From: JAHIKV01 sp965195225
GTDB taxonomy: Bacteria > Planctomycetota > Planctomycetia > Pirellulales > Thermoguttaceae
Direction: 5' to 3'
Length of the DNA: 64,000 nt
Assembly: GCA_965195225.1 (NCBI GenBank)
Contig: CBDAFL010000057.1
Location: 19,396 to 83,395 of the forward strand
Made by a program: the position numbers and the translations under genes. Every line of letters begins with the position of its first letter. Position 1 is the stretch's first letter. Below are positions 16,238 through 24,380 of the stretch, piece after piece. Below the pieces are notes generated by a model. That model did not search any database. It was not told where the DNA came from and saw nothing but the letters and a program-made list of their open reading frames with translations.

Positions 16238-17521
16238 TTACCGCCTCGGCAAAAGAACCTGCTGTTCGTACTGTTTAACGGCATTGAGCCATGTGTTGCC
16301 CACTGGTACGCCCCGGATATGGCAGTAATAATCCCACACGGCGCCAAAGGGCATGGTCTTGGCTTCCTCCAGCAGGGCCAGCCGAGAGGTAAAATCGCCC
16401 GTGCGCTCCCCTTCCCGCAACTTCGCAGTCGGCTCCAGCATCGCCAGCAGCAACGCCTTGAGCATCGACCTCGCGCCAATCACCCATGCCGCGATGCGAT
16501 TGATGCTGGCGTCGAAAAAGTCCAAGCCGATGTGGACACGCCCCAGATAGTCGCCGCGGACAAGCTCCTGGGCAATCGCCTGTAACTCGTCGCTAAGAAT
16601 CACCACGTGATCGCTGTCCCACCGAACGCCGCGGCTGACGTGCAACAGAACATTGTCCAGCCACAGCAAAACGGCGGAAAGCTTGTCGGAAACCGTCTCG
16701 GTCGGGTGGAAATGGCCAGTGTCGAGGGTCAGCAACTTCCGATTCCGCACGGCGTAGCCCAGGTAGAATTCATGCGAACCGACGACGTAACACTCCGAAC
16801 CGATGCCGAAAAGCTTTGACTCCACGGCGTCGAGGTTGCATCGTGGATCAACGGGCACGGCAAATATATCGTCGAGCGCTTGGGCCAGCCGTTGACGTGG
16901 TCCTTTGCGGTCGACGGGCAGGTCTTTGAAGCCGTCGGGTATCCACACGTTGGTCACACAGGGTGTACCCAAGGCGCGGCCAAACGCCTCACCGATTTTG
17001 CGGCAGGCGATGCCGTGTTCGATCCAGAAGCGGCGGATACCCGCGTCCGCGTGGGACAGCGTGAAGCCGTCGGTCGCCTTTGGATGAGCAAAAAACGTGG
17101 GATTGAAGTCCATCCCCAAGCCATGCTCTTTCGCCCAGTCGATCCAACGCTGAAAATGCGTCGGCTGAAGTTCATTCCGTTCGACCGCCTTGCCGTCGGT
17201 CTCGGCGTAAAAGGCGTGCATATTCACTCGATGCTTGCCCGGAATGAGCGACAAGGCTTTTTCCAAATCATCGCGCAGCTCGTCGGCGGTGCGAGCCTTA
17301 CCGGGGTAATTGCCGGTGACAGCCAATCCGCCGCCCGGTTCTTCGCCGACATGCTCAAACCCGCCCACGTCGTCGCCTTGCCAGCAGTGAAGCGAAATGG
17401 TCACCGCAGCAAGCCGCTCTATTGCGGCTTCCGTGTCAACTCCCAGGGAAGCATACCGTTCCCGCGCCAGCGTGTACGATTGCTGGATTTGCACGAGGGG
17501 AGAAAAAGTGTCATGAACCAT
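16238..17521 (-). CDS. rhaA: L-rhamnose isomerase
   Basis: 427 residues, near the usual ~419. Converts L-rhamnose to L-rhamnulose. Seen: the N-terminal family block ERLAAVTISLHCWQGDDVGGFE, GNYPGKARTADELRDDLEKALSLIPGKHRVNMHAFYAE, and the metal-site region (LLTLDTGHFHPTE, WDSDHVV). The ATG at 17521 has AAGGA about 11 bases upstream. It is the first gene of rhaA-rhaT-(URO-D-like). No rhamnulokinase or rhamnulose-1-phosphate aldolase is in the window, so the rest of the pathway must lie elsewhere. Two GGTTGATCAACC palindromes lie 315-350 bases upstream. Confidence 0.96.
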   Translation of the reverse strand: MVHDTFSPLVQIQQSYTLARERYASLGVDTEAAIERLAAVTISLHCWQGDDVGGFEHVGEEPGGGLAVTGNYPGKARTADELRDDLEKALSLIPGKHRVNMHAFYAETDGKAVERNELQPTHFQRWIDWAKEHGLGMDFNPTFFAHPKATDGFTLSHADAGIRRFWIEHGIACRKIGEAFGRALGTPCVTNVWIPDGFKDLPVDRKGPRQRLAQALDDIFAVPVDPRCNLDAVESKLFGIGSECYVVGSHEFYLGYAVRNRKLLTLDTGHFHPTETVSDKLSAVLLWLDNVLLHVSRGVRWDSDHVVILSDELQAIAQELVRGDYLGRVHIGLDFFDASINRIAAWVIGARSMLKALLLAMLEPTAKLREGERTGDFTSRLALLEEAKTMPFGAVWDYYCHIRGVPVGNTWLNAVKQYEQQVLLPRR

Positions 17522-18401
17522 TGTTTGGGGATTCCTTACACAGACGGCCGCAGGGACGGAAGTAACCGTTCACGGGTTGGCCGGGGACTGTCCCCTTCCC
17601 GCGGCACCAGGGGGGCAGTCCCCTGTGAGTTGACGCAACGCGCCCAACGGTACTGGACCTCCCAAAAAACTCCGGTAACAGCATACATCATTCACGCCGA
17701 TAACGTATGCGTTGCCCGGAATGTGCCTGAAGATATTCTTTGACAGACAATTGTGCGCGAACTTTCCAAGAAAGCGTCTCGGGCGGGTTTTTGCGCGATC
17801 GGAGTGTTCTAGGGGCCAATTCAACCCGGCGCATCCAGGTTGATCAACCCGGTATACCAGGTTGATCAACCTGGGGTTGAACTGGGGTTACGTCTAAAGC
17901 GCGGTCGTCAAAGCAACATGAATAGCCCTGGTTTTAAGCGGTTTGAACGCATCTTAGGCCCTCGGCGAATCGACGTAAGAATTAGTTGGCGATTTCAGAA
18001 ATTTTTTCCAGTTAATTCAGACCGGAAAATCGACCTTAACTTGAATAACAACATCGGGTTGTGGCGACGATACCCAAGACTTTTTCGCAGTCGCCCCTCC
18101 TGCGAGGTATGCGCAGCGAGGTCATTCTACCAGCCGAAAACACCTAGAAAAAGGCTGTTTTCTGGCCGCCGGTATTTACGCACTTTTTTCGCTAGGGGCT
18201 ATGGCGGGTGCAAAAAGCGCTTTTTTGGGGCCTGGGAGGGGCAAAACCGGCGTGAAACCCGTCTGTCGGGGGACGGTTGCCCGAGGATTTTTCGCAGCGA
18301 ACGCGGGAGCGGCCGGATGATGTCGCGGCCCTCTCCCGAAAGGAGAGGGGAGACTTCGCCGGGTTGCAACCCGGCCTACTCCAGCCTCCAGCCTTCAGCC
18401 T
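17522..18401. other. 880-base spacer upstream of rhaA
   Basis: No convincing gene. From left: AACCGTTCACGGGTTGGCCGG and GGGGACTGTCCCC (17567-17600), then a second arm GGGGGGCAGTCCCC to 17624. Operator-like palindromes at 17838-17873. An AT-rich stretch about 17900-18240 includes the palindrome AAAAAGCGCTTTTT (18212-18225). The hairpin CCCTCTCC-CGAAA-GGAGAGGG is at 18329-18349, then GCCGGGTTGCAACCCGGC at about 18359, and CAGCCTC/CAGCCTT heptads follow to 18402. An open plus frame over 17840-18412 has no recognisable protein character. Confidence 0.6.
17835..17873. promoter_or_regulatory. Tandem palindromic operator candidate upstream of rhaA
   Basis: GGTTGATCAACC at 17838-17849 and CAGGTTGATCAACCTG at 17858-17873, both perfect dyads centred 22 bases apart, i.e. 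on the same face of the helix (about two turns). This spacing suits a dimeric repressor such as LacI or GntR type. Binding protein unknown. Confidence 0.45.
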
Positions 18402-18408
18402 TCAGCGC
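18378..18408. repeat. Heptad array CAGCCTY at the end of the TolC-like gene
   Basis: CAGCCTC, CAGCCTT, CAGCCTT, CAGCG in exact 7-base steps, overlapping the stop region of the minus-strand gene. Here the array is at a 3' end, unlike most others in the window. Confidence 0.6.
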
Positions 18409-20627
18409 CTGATCTGCTCCACGGCCGCCCATCCGGCGGTGGGGACGATTTGACGGTCAGTCGGGGTGGCACTGGCGTCTCGCCAGTGTCGCTGGGTCAC
18501 GGGCAAGATGCCCGTGCCACCCGCCGCCTTCCACTGGTCGCCGAATACCGATGTCCGCGTCACCGGCTCCGGGGCGGCTGGCGGAGGCTCGACGGGGATT
18601 GCATCGGTGGGGATCGGATCGGGGGCGGGCGTCGGCACCAACTCCGGTTCGTTCGTGGCCGGGGTGGATTCAAACGCGCCTTCTTCCAGCAACCCGCCGA
18701 TGCCGGCGTGTTGCTCGATCGGCCCGCGGCTGATGACCCGAGGCTGAGTGAAGCCGTAGTCGAGATAGGTCGAAGCGGCCCTGGCTCGCGAGCGTCGTCG
18801 GGCGTCGAAGTACGCCTTACCCGGCCAAGGCCCCTCGGCCAGATAGACCCCGTTGTATTCCAGCAACGAGCCTTTGCGGAAGTGGACCTGGGCGATCGAC
18901 TCGTTGAAGTTCACCAGGCTGCGGAAGTAATCGCTCTCGGCCTGGGCCAGGGCCTGTTGGGCCTTCAACAGCACGTCGAGCGTAATGGTGTCGGTTTCGT
19001 AGGCCGCGGCCACCGCCTCGACCTGCCGCTGGGCGGCTATGCGACGGTTGAAGTTCGTCTGGCTGAGCACGTGGTTGGCTTCCAGGTCGCGGATGACGTA
19101 GGCCAACTGGTGCGAGAGTTCCAGCTCCGCCTCTTGCAGTCTTGCCCGCTCCCGAGCCAACGACAACTGCGAGTTGCGCACTCCGGCCATCTCGCGGCGG
19201 AACCCAAGCGGCATACTGGCCTGAAATCCCGCCTGCCATTCCTGAAACGCGCCGTTGGCCATGGTGCCGTATGCGTTGGCGTCCTGGATTACCGGGTTGG
19301 TTGGATCCCAAAAGCTGTTGCCGTCGATCCGGTTGCCAATGCCGAGCCAGCGATATTGGCCCACGAAATCGACCCTCGGCAGGAGGAAGTTCTTGGCGGC
19401 GATCAGTTCCAGTTCGCGGCGTTTGACGAGCCACTTCTGCTCTCGCAACTCGACGCTCCGCACCAGCCCCTCGCTCAATACCTCGTGCCAATCGAAAACC
19501 ACCTTGGCGGTGGTCGGCTCGTCCTTGGGGCGGATCAACCGGCCATCGGTCGCCGCCAGCCCCAGCATATACCGTAGTTTCGCCTCCGTGGAATACAGAT
19601 TGTTCAGCGATTGCTCGGCGGTGCTGCGGAAGAGGAAGTATTGCTCGCGGGCCTGAGCCTCTTTCTCGGCCTCGCCACCCTTGGCGCCGTGGGTGTAGAG
19701 CGTGTAAATCTTCCGCCACGTTTGCAGGGCGCTGTCGCGTCCGGCGATCACCGCGTCGAGGCTCCGGTACTGGAAATAGAGTTCCCAGTAGGCAATCTCC
19801 ACGTCGCTGACGAGGTTTCGGACCGCGGCCTCGAAATCGGCCAAGGCGATGTCGGTGTTGATCCGGGCGAGCATCACGCCGTTATAGTTTCCGGGCGTCG
19901 CGCCGGGGCCGGCGATGCGGTTGAACTGCGTTCCGGCCCCCTGCAACAACGGCTGACGCACCTCGGCCGCCAGGTTCACGTTCCAGTCGGACGGCCAAGC
20001 CCGGCTGGGCCTATTGCTCAGGTCGTAGGCGACGTTGTGCGCCAAGGAGAATTGACCGCCGCTGGCCGCGATTTTCGACACCTTTGCCTGAAACGTACCC
20101 AGGTCGTCCCGCGCCACGTTGGGGAACATTATAAAGTAGCCCGGATCGACGTTCTGCGGCGTGTCGAGCTTCTCCCAAGTCAGACTAGCGCTAACTTGGG
20201 CGTCGAACGCGGAAAGCGCCGCCTCCGGACCAGTGCGTGGATCGCTCTCGGCAATCGCGGGGTCGTAGATCGTCGGCGCCAGTTCCGGGTTGCGGGAAAT
20301 GAAGTCCGGCGGCCCTTGCACCTGACCGCTGATGTTGCGCATCACCTTGTTGTTCATCAGCGCAAGCCGCATCGCCTCTTCCAGAGTAAGGTTCCAGATT
20401 TCCTGCTTACTTTTTGTCAAAAGAGATATTGGAGGCAGCGCGTTTTCCGCGTCGGCCAGCCGCTCGACATCAACGTCGGGGTACTCTATCTCCGTGGCTA
20501 CTCCCTTGTAGTGGAGATAATCGTTATCGACGTTTTTGAGGTAAAATGGCTGCTGCGGCTGACATCCATTCAGGACGACACAAAACGCAGCCATCACGAC
20601 ACAGATATTGGGGGCTTTCCGACTCAT
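18402..20627 (-). CDS. TolC-like outer-membrane efflux lipoprotein
   Basis: 741 residues from the ATG at 20627, chosen because it gives a lipoprotein signal (CVVMAAFCVVLNGC, lipid-modified Cys22). Upstream in-frame residues have no signal character. The body matches the outer-membrane efflux protein (OEP) family: WNLTLEEAMRLALMNNK, two alpha-hairpin repeats with coiled-coil helices (RRIAAQRQVEAVAAAYETDTITLDVLL), and TPQN-type barrel strands. It would form the trimeric exit duct of an efflux or secretion system; no inner-membrane partner is adjacent. Longer than TolC because of an acidic, Pro-rich tail (~640-715). The last ~30 residues include a stretch (TGILPVTQRHWRDASAT) encoded by a dispersed palindrome at 18465-18522. 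Confidence 0.88.
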   Translation of the reverse strand: MSRKAPNICVVMAAFCVVLNGCQPQQPFYLKNVDNDYLHYKGVATEIEYPDVDVERLADAENALPPISLLTKSKQEIWNLTLEEAMRLALMNNKVMRNISGQVQGPPDFISRNPELAPTIYDPAIAESDPRTGPEAALSAFDAQVSASLTWEKLDTPQNVDPGYFIMFPNVARDDLGTFQAKVSKIAASGGQFSLAHNVAYDLSNRPSRAWPSDWNVNLAAEVRQPLLQGAGTQFNRIAGPGATPGNYNGVMLARINTDIALADFEAAVRNLVSDVEIAYWELYFQYRSLDAVIAGRDSALQTWRKIYTLYTHGAKGGEAEKEAQAREQYFLFRSTAEQSLNNLYSTEAKLRYMLGLAATDGRLIRPKDEPTTAKVVFDWHEVLSEGLVRSVELREQKWLVKRRELELIAAKNFLLPRVDFVGQYRWLGIGNRIDGNSFWDPTNPVIQDANAYGTMANGAFQEWQAGFQASMPLGFRREMAGVRNSQLSLARERARLQEAELELSHQLAYVIRDLEANHVLSQTNFNRRIAAQRQVEAVAAAYETDTITLDVLLKAQQALAQAESDYFRSLVNFNESIAQVHFRKGSLLEYNGVYLAEGPWPGKAYFDARRRSRARAASTYLDYGFTQPRVISRGPIEQHAGIGGLLEEGAFESTPATNEPELVPTPAPDPIPTDAIPVEPPPAAPEPVTRTSVFGDQWKAAGGTGILPVTQRHWRDASATPTDRQIVPTAGWAAVEQIRR
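18465..18522. repeat. GGTGGCACTGGCG... double palindrome within the TolC-like gene
   Basis: Two hairpins back to back (CACTGGCGtctCGCCAGTG and CACGGGCAagaTGCCCGTG) bounded by GGTGGCAC/GTGCCACC. The same element in opposite order lies at 22529-22587 after rimO. Here it is translated as part of the protein C-terminus. Confidence 0.85.
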
Positions 20628-20886
20628 AAACCTATCATTCCTGTTCGTTGTGCGGACGATAAGCTCTGTTTCCCCCCCCGGACCGATGCTCGCCTGGATT
20701 AGCGCAATACAGCGCGTGACTCCAGACGGAGCACTCGGCAGACTTGTTATCGGCAGCCCAACCGGCAGACTTTTGCTGATTCCTATTATCGGCAAGACGG
20801 GTTCATCTTGCCCAAAACACCAATGCCACGCAGATTGCAAGTAAGAGTCCAATCGGGGCGGAGTTTCGTTTAGTCAGCGTTGCTTG

Positions 20887-20988
20887 CACACCATACGTAT
20901 ACGCCGGCTCGCGCCCGGCCTCGACAACGGCAATCATGATCGAATCCTTGTGGACATCCAGGCCGACGAAAAGTAAACTCTTACTCAT
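20887..20988 (-). pseudogene. IS110-family transposase, N-terminal remnant
   Basis: The ATG at 20988 opens MSKSLLFVGLDVHKDSIMIA followed by VVEAGREP, the start of the IS110-family (DEDD) transposase, including the first catalytic Asp (GLDVHKD). Similarity stops after about 30 residues; the frame then runs into unrelated residues and ends at 20803. The rest of the element is gone, so this is a dead fragment. Confidence 0.75.
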
Positions 20989-21071
20989 GGACCAGCCCTC
21001 ACGGTTACGGCTCTGTGGTGGGGGGAAAACGTTCTCTCCATCGTAACCCACGATTGCGTGACCGGCTGGTC
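20989..21071. repeat. Nested inverted repeats upstream of the IS110 remnant
   Basis: GGACCAGCC (20990-20998) and GGCTGGTCC (21062-21070) form the outer arms; GGTTACG and CGTAACC lie inside. The pair directly precedes the transposase start and probably is the preserved left end of the insertion sequence. Confidence 0.5.
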
Positions 21072-21126
21072 CAATCATTAGGTCTATTGTTTACGACATT
21101 ACTTCCCTTTTATTGATTTCTCACTC

Positions 21127-22494
21127 GTGCCGTTTGAAGAAGAACAACCCAACCGCACCTTCGCACTGATAAGCCTCGGCTGCCCGAAGAATCTGGTCGA
21201 TAGCGAGCGAATGGCCGGCCTGCTGCATCGAGAGGGCTACCGGATGGTCGCCGAGGCGGACGGCGCCGATCTGGCGGTGGTCAACACCTGCGGATTCATC
21301 GACGACGCCCGAGCTGAATCGCATCAAACGATCGAGGAGATGTTGCGTTTGAAGGAGCGGGGCCGGCTGCGGTGGGTGATTATCGCCGGCTGCCTTGCCG
21401 AGCGCGACCGGGAGACGCTTTTCGAGAGATATCCCGCGTTGGATCAGTTGATCGGCGTTTTTGCCCGGGACGAGATCGCCGTGGCGGTACGGCAATTGGA
21501 GGAAAAAGGGGACAGTCCCAGGCAAATGGGGACTGTCCCCTTTTTCCTCCCCCCGGCCAGCCCGCCCTTGCCGGACAACGATCGACGGCGAATCACATTG
21601 CCGCACGTGGCCTATCTGAAGATCGCCGAGGGCTGCAACCGATCGTGCAGTTTTTGTTCGATTCCGAGGATGCGCGGACCATATTCCAGCAAGCCGATCG
21701 ATCATGTGGCGGCCGAGGCCGAGGAGTTGGCCGCCGACGGCGTACGGGAGTTGGTCTTGGTGGCCCAAGATACCACGTTCTACGGCCTGGACATCGACGG
21801 CCGTCCCCGGCTGGCCGAACTTCTCCGCCGGTTGGACGAGGTCCGGGGATTGGATTGGATACGGTTGATGTACCTGTATCCGATGCACGTCACGGACGAG
21901 TTGATCGAAACGATTGCCGGGGGCAAACGGATTCTGCCGTATCTCGACATCCCTCTACAACATATCAACGACGAGGTTTTGCGGCGGATGGGACGGCGCG
22001 TCGGCCGCGAGGACACCGAAAAACTGATCGACCGCCTGCGCGAACGGATCGAGTCGCTCGTCTTGCGGACCACGATGATGACCGGTTTTCCGGGCGAGAC
22101 GGAGGAGCAATTCGAGGAGCTTGTTGAGTTTGTCCGACGGCGGCGGTTCGAGCGGCTGGGTGTATTCGACTTTCGGGATGAGCCGGGAACCCCCTCCGCG
22201 GGGCTTGATGGGCGTCTACCCAAAGACGTAAGGGTGGCCCGCCGCGACCAGTTAATGGCCGTGCAGCAGGAAATTACCTTCGAGTGGAATGCTTCGTGGG
22301 TGGGAAAACGGTTGGAGGCGATAATCGACCGCCGCGTGCCGGGCCGGGAACATGCCTATATCGGCCGCGGATACGCCGACGCCCCGGAGGTGGACGGACA
22401 GGTTTACGTGACCGGAGAGGGGCTCGAGCCGGGAAAGATTGTCGCCTGTGAGGTTGTCGCCGCGAAAGGTTATGATTTAATAGCGGTTGTATAG
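21127..22494 (+). CDS. rimO: Ribosomal protein S12 methylthiotransferase RimO
   Basis: 455 residues, GTG start. A radical-SAM enzyme that methylthiolates Asp of ribosomal protein S12 (rpsL is also in this window). Seen: N-terminal iron-sulfur domain with three Cys (ISLGCPKN, NTCGFIDDA, AGCLAERD), radical-SAM motif CNRSCSFC (CX3CX2C), PHVAYLKIAEGC, and a C-terminal TRAM domain. SLGCPKNLVDSE and YLDIPLQHIND distinguish RimO from MiaB. Oddity: between the two iron-sulfur domains an in-frame palindrome (21501-21547) encodes EKGDSPRQMGTVPFF, absent from normal RimO. This linker is surface-exposed in the family, so the enzyme is probably still active. Confidence 0.95.
   Translation: MPFEEEQPNRTFALISLGCPKNLVDSERMAGLLHREGYRMVAEADGADLAVVNTCGFIDDARAESHQTIEEMLRLKERGRLRWVIIAGCLAERDRETLFERYPALDQLIGVFARDEIAVAVRQLEEKGDSPRQMGTVPFFLPPASPPLPDNDRRRITLPHVAYLKIAEGCNRSCSFCSIPRMRGPYSSKPIDHVAAEAEELAADGVRELVLVAQDTTFYGLDIDGRPRLAELLRRLDEVRGLDWIRLMYLYPMHVTDELIETIAGGKRILPYLDIPLQHINDEVLRRMGRRVGREDTEKLIDRLRERIESLVLRTTMMTGFPGETEEQFEELVEFVRRRRFERLGVFDFRDEPGTPSAGLDGRLPKDVRVARRDQLMAVQQEITFEWNASWVGKRLEAIIDRRVPGREHAYIGRGYADAPEVDGQVYVTGEGLEPGKIVACEVVAAKGYDLIAVV
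21501..21547. repeat. 19-bp perfect inverted repeat inserted in rimO
   Basis: Arms at 21501-21519 and 21529-21547 are perfectly complementary around a 9-base loop, with core GGGGACAGTCCC/GGGGACTGTCCCC. The same core occurs at 17588-17624 and 33254-33478. It is read in frame within rimO. Confidence 0.95.
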
Positions 22495-22528
22495 TCCCGG
22501 CTTTCACGCCGATGGTATCACTACGATG

Positions 22529-22587
22529 GGTGGCACGGGCATCTTGCCCGTGTTCCAGCCAAGCACTGGCGAGACGCCAGTGCCACC
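22529..22587. repeat. GGTGGCACGGGCA... double palindrome after rimO
   Basis: Second copy of the element found at 18465-18522, opposite orientation, here intergenic 34 bases after the rimO stop. It may also serve as a transcript end. Confidence 0.85.
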
Positions 22588-22689
22588 CCCGGCTATTGCG
22601 ATAAAAAAACCAATTCAACATTGACCTGAAAATAGCTTTATTCCGGCATGAACTCCAACGGCCTGCGTCCAGACAACGTGCGAAAGGCG

Positions 22690-23262
22690 ATGTTCAACCT
22701 GCCGAACCAGTTGACCGCGCTGCGGCTGCTGCTTTCGGTGGTGCTGTTCTGTTTCATCGTCCAGGGGTATTACTTCACGAGCTTGTGGTTGTTCATCGTC
22801 GCGGCCAGCACCGACTGGCTGGATGGATATTACGCCCGCAAGTATGGGCAGGTCACCACGCTTGGCAGGATACTCGATCCATTTGCCGACAAGGTGATCG
22901 TCTGTGGTACGTTCATCCTTCTGGCGGCAATTCCCGCAATGATCGAAACGCCGTGGGGTCTGAGAGCCTGGATGGTGGTGCTCGTCGTCGGCCGTGAATT
23001 GCTCGTTACCACTCTGAGAAGCTTCATCGAGCAGCGCGGCTCCGATTTCTCGGCGAAGATGTCTGGTAAGCTGAAGATGGTCTTGCAGTGCGTCGCCGCC
23101 GGCGTCTGTTTGTTCTACCTGTCGTATGAAACCCCCAAAACCGATGCGCCGCTGTGGTGTTGGTGGCTGATGGTCGGGTCCGTCTGGTCGGCGGTGCTGT
23201 TGACCGTGTACTCGGGCGGGGTTTACGTGTGTGCCGCGACGCGGCTGCTGCGGGACGAATAA
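22690..23262 (+). CDS. pgsA: CDP-diacylglycerol--glycerol-3-phosphate 3-phosphatidyltransferase (PgsA-like)
   Basis: 190 residues from the ATG at 22690 (AAAGG just upstream, family start MFNLPNQLTALRLLL); an in-frame ATG at 22648 would add 14 residues. A CDP-alcohol phosphatidyltransferase making phosphatidylglycerol-phosphate in the inner membrane. The complete catalytic motif is present: Asp42, Asp45-Gly46, Ala49-Arg50, Gly59, Asp63, Asp67 (DWLDGYYARKYGQ...GRILDPFADK). About five membrane segments. It lies 195 bases after rimO on the same strand, with a REP element between. Confidence 0.93.
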   Translation: MFNLPNQLTALRLLLSVVLFCFIVQGYYFTSLWLFIVAASTDWLDGYYARKYGQVTTLGRILDPFADKVIVCGTFILLAAIPAMIETPWGLRAWMVVLVVGRELLVTTLRSFIEQRGSDFSAKMSGKLKMVLQCVAAGVCLFYLSYETPKTDAPLWCWWLMVGSVWSAVLLTVYSGGVYVCAATRLLRDE

Positions 23263-23268
23263 CCGCTT

Positions 23269-23330
23269 GTAGCACAGCCGCCCTCGGCTGTGAGAATCAA
23301 CGAACACAGCCGAGGGCGGCTGTGCCACAA
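23269..23330. repeat. GCACAGCCGCCCTCGGCTGTG palindromic element (copy 1)
   Basis: Long inverted repeat: outer arms AGCACAGCCGCCCTCGGCTG and its complement, with a loop GAGAATCAACGAA. Near-identical to 52441-52510 next to secE except in the loop. It lies between pgsA and the CPBP gene. Confidence 0.9.
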
Positions 23331-23340
23331 CTCCACGTTC

Positions 23341-24273
23341 ATGCCCCTTTTCGCCAAACTCACCCCGAACATTTTCTTTCTGGCGACGGCAGCGTTGGCT
23401 ATTTGGGTGTTGTTCGTCGCGGCGTGGTTGGCGGCGTTCGTCCGATGGCGGCAACGCCGGCCGGTGATTCCGTATCAACCGCGTCGGCTCGTGCCGTGGG
23501 GGGCACTGGACTTGTCGTTCGTGATGCTGATTTACCTGGCTGCGCAGGCGTGCGTCCTGTTTTTTGCCGCGAAGTATCTTGGCGCCGACGCCATGCATGC
23601 CCCCGCCGCTTACGACCCCGACAAAGAAAGTACGCTGCACGCCGCCTTGCAATTGATGGCCGAGGCAGACGCTTGGGTGCTGTTGCTGTGCGGTTTTTCG
23701 GTGATTGTCGCCGCGCCGGTGGCCGAGGAGTTTCTCTTTCGGGTAGTGTTGCAAGGCTGGCTGGAATCGCTCGAAGGGCGCCACCGGCGATGGATGCCGA
23801 CCTTGCGTCGGTTGCTGCCAAGGGCCTTCATGCCGATTGCGTTGGCTTCGTTCTTGTTCGCCATGATGCACTTCCGCGTCGATGGACCGCCGATCGACGA
23901 GCGTTTTCTGGTGTTCATGATGGCGGGCAACTCGGCGGCGGGGCTGCTGACGGTGGCCTTGGCCGTGCTCGTGCTGCGCTGGCGGGTGGGAGCTACCGCC
24001 GCCGATTTCGGCTGGTCGCCAAGCACGATTCGCGGCGACGTCTGGCTAGGGCTGACGGCCTTCGCGGCCGTTGCCGTGCCGATCTATGCGGTCCAGTTCA
24101 CACTGGTCCTTCTACTGCCAAAATACGTGGCTGCCGATCCGATTGCGTTGTTCCTTCTCGCCCTCGTGTTGGGAACGCTTTTCTATCGCACGCATCGCAT
24201 CGTTCCGGCGATTGTGCTTCACGCCTCGTTGAACGCGACGAGTTTCCTGCTGGCGTGGTTGGGATCGCTCTGA
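23341..24273 (+). CDS. CPBP family intramembrane metalloprotease
   Basis: 310 residues from the ATG at 23341; the upstream in-frame stretch is the REP element. A polytopic membrane protein of the CAAX-protease/bacteriocin-processing (CPBP, Abi) family. All motifs are present: Glu129-Glu130-x3-Arg134 (EEFLFR), His177 (MMHFR), and His294-x3-Asn298 (LHASLNA). Substrate unknown. Neighbours pgsA and rimO give no clear functional link. Confidence 0.9.
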   Translation: MPLFAKLTPNIFFLATAALAIWVLFVAAWLAAFVRWRQRRPVIPYQPRRLVPWGALDLSFVMLIYLAAQACVLFFAAKYLGADAMHAPAAYDPDKESTLHAALQLMAEADAWVLLLCGFSVIVAAPVAEEFLFRVVLQGWLESLEGRHRRWMPTLRRLLPRAFMPIALASFLFAMMHFRVDGPPIDERFLVFMMAGNSAAGLLTVALAVLVLRWRVGATAADFGWSPSTIRGDVWLGLTAFAAVAVPIYAVQFTLVLLLPKYVAADPIALFLLALVLGTLFYRTHRIVPAIVLHASLNATSFLLAWLGSL

Positions 24274-24380
24274 GTCTCGCTAAACTGGCCGCTGAAGCGG
24301 CCAGCCCTTGGCGGCTGGCCCTCCGCCCTTATAATAACGTCTTTCATCGTGACAGCATCCAATCCAGAGGAGCACTTTCC
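24274..24380. repeat. Small palindromes before the Gfo/Idh/MocA gene
   Basis: TGGCCGCTGAAGCGGCCA (about 24287-24304) directly followed by CCAGCCCTTGGCGGCTGG (about 24303-24320): two adjoining hairpins, probably another REP family. GAGGAG lies nine bases before the ATG at 24381. Confidence 0.55.

Noticed and set aside
17840..18412. Plus-strand frame of 190 codons in the rhaA-tolC spacer
   Set aside because: Arg-rich, covers palindromes and heptads, no Shine-Dalgarno, no recognised domain.
22615..23871. Minus-strand open frame of 418 codons
   Set aside because: It crosses pgsA, a REP element and the CPBP gene; it is His/Gln/Arg-rich low-complexity translation, not a protein.
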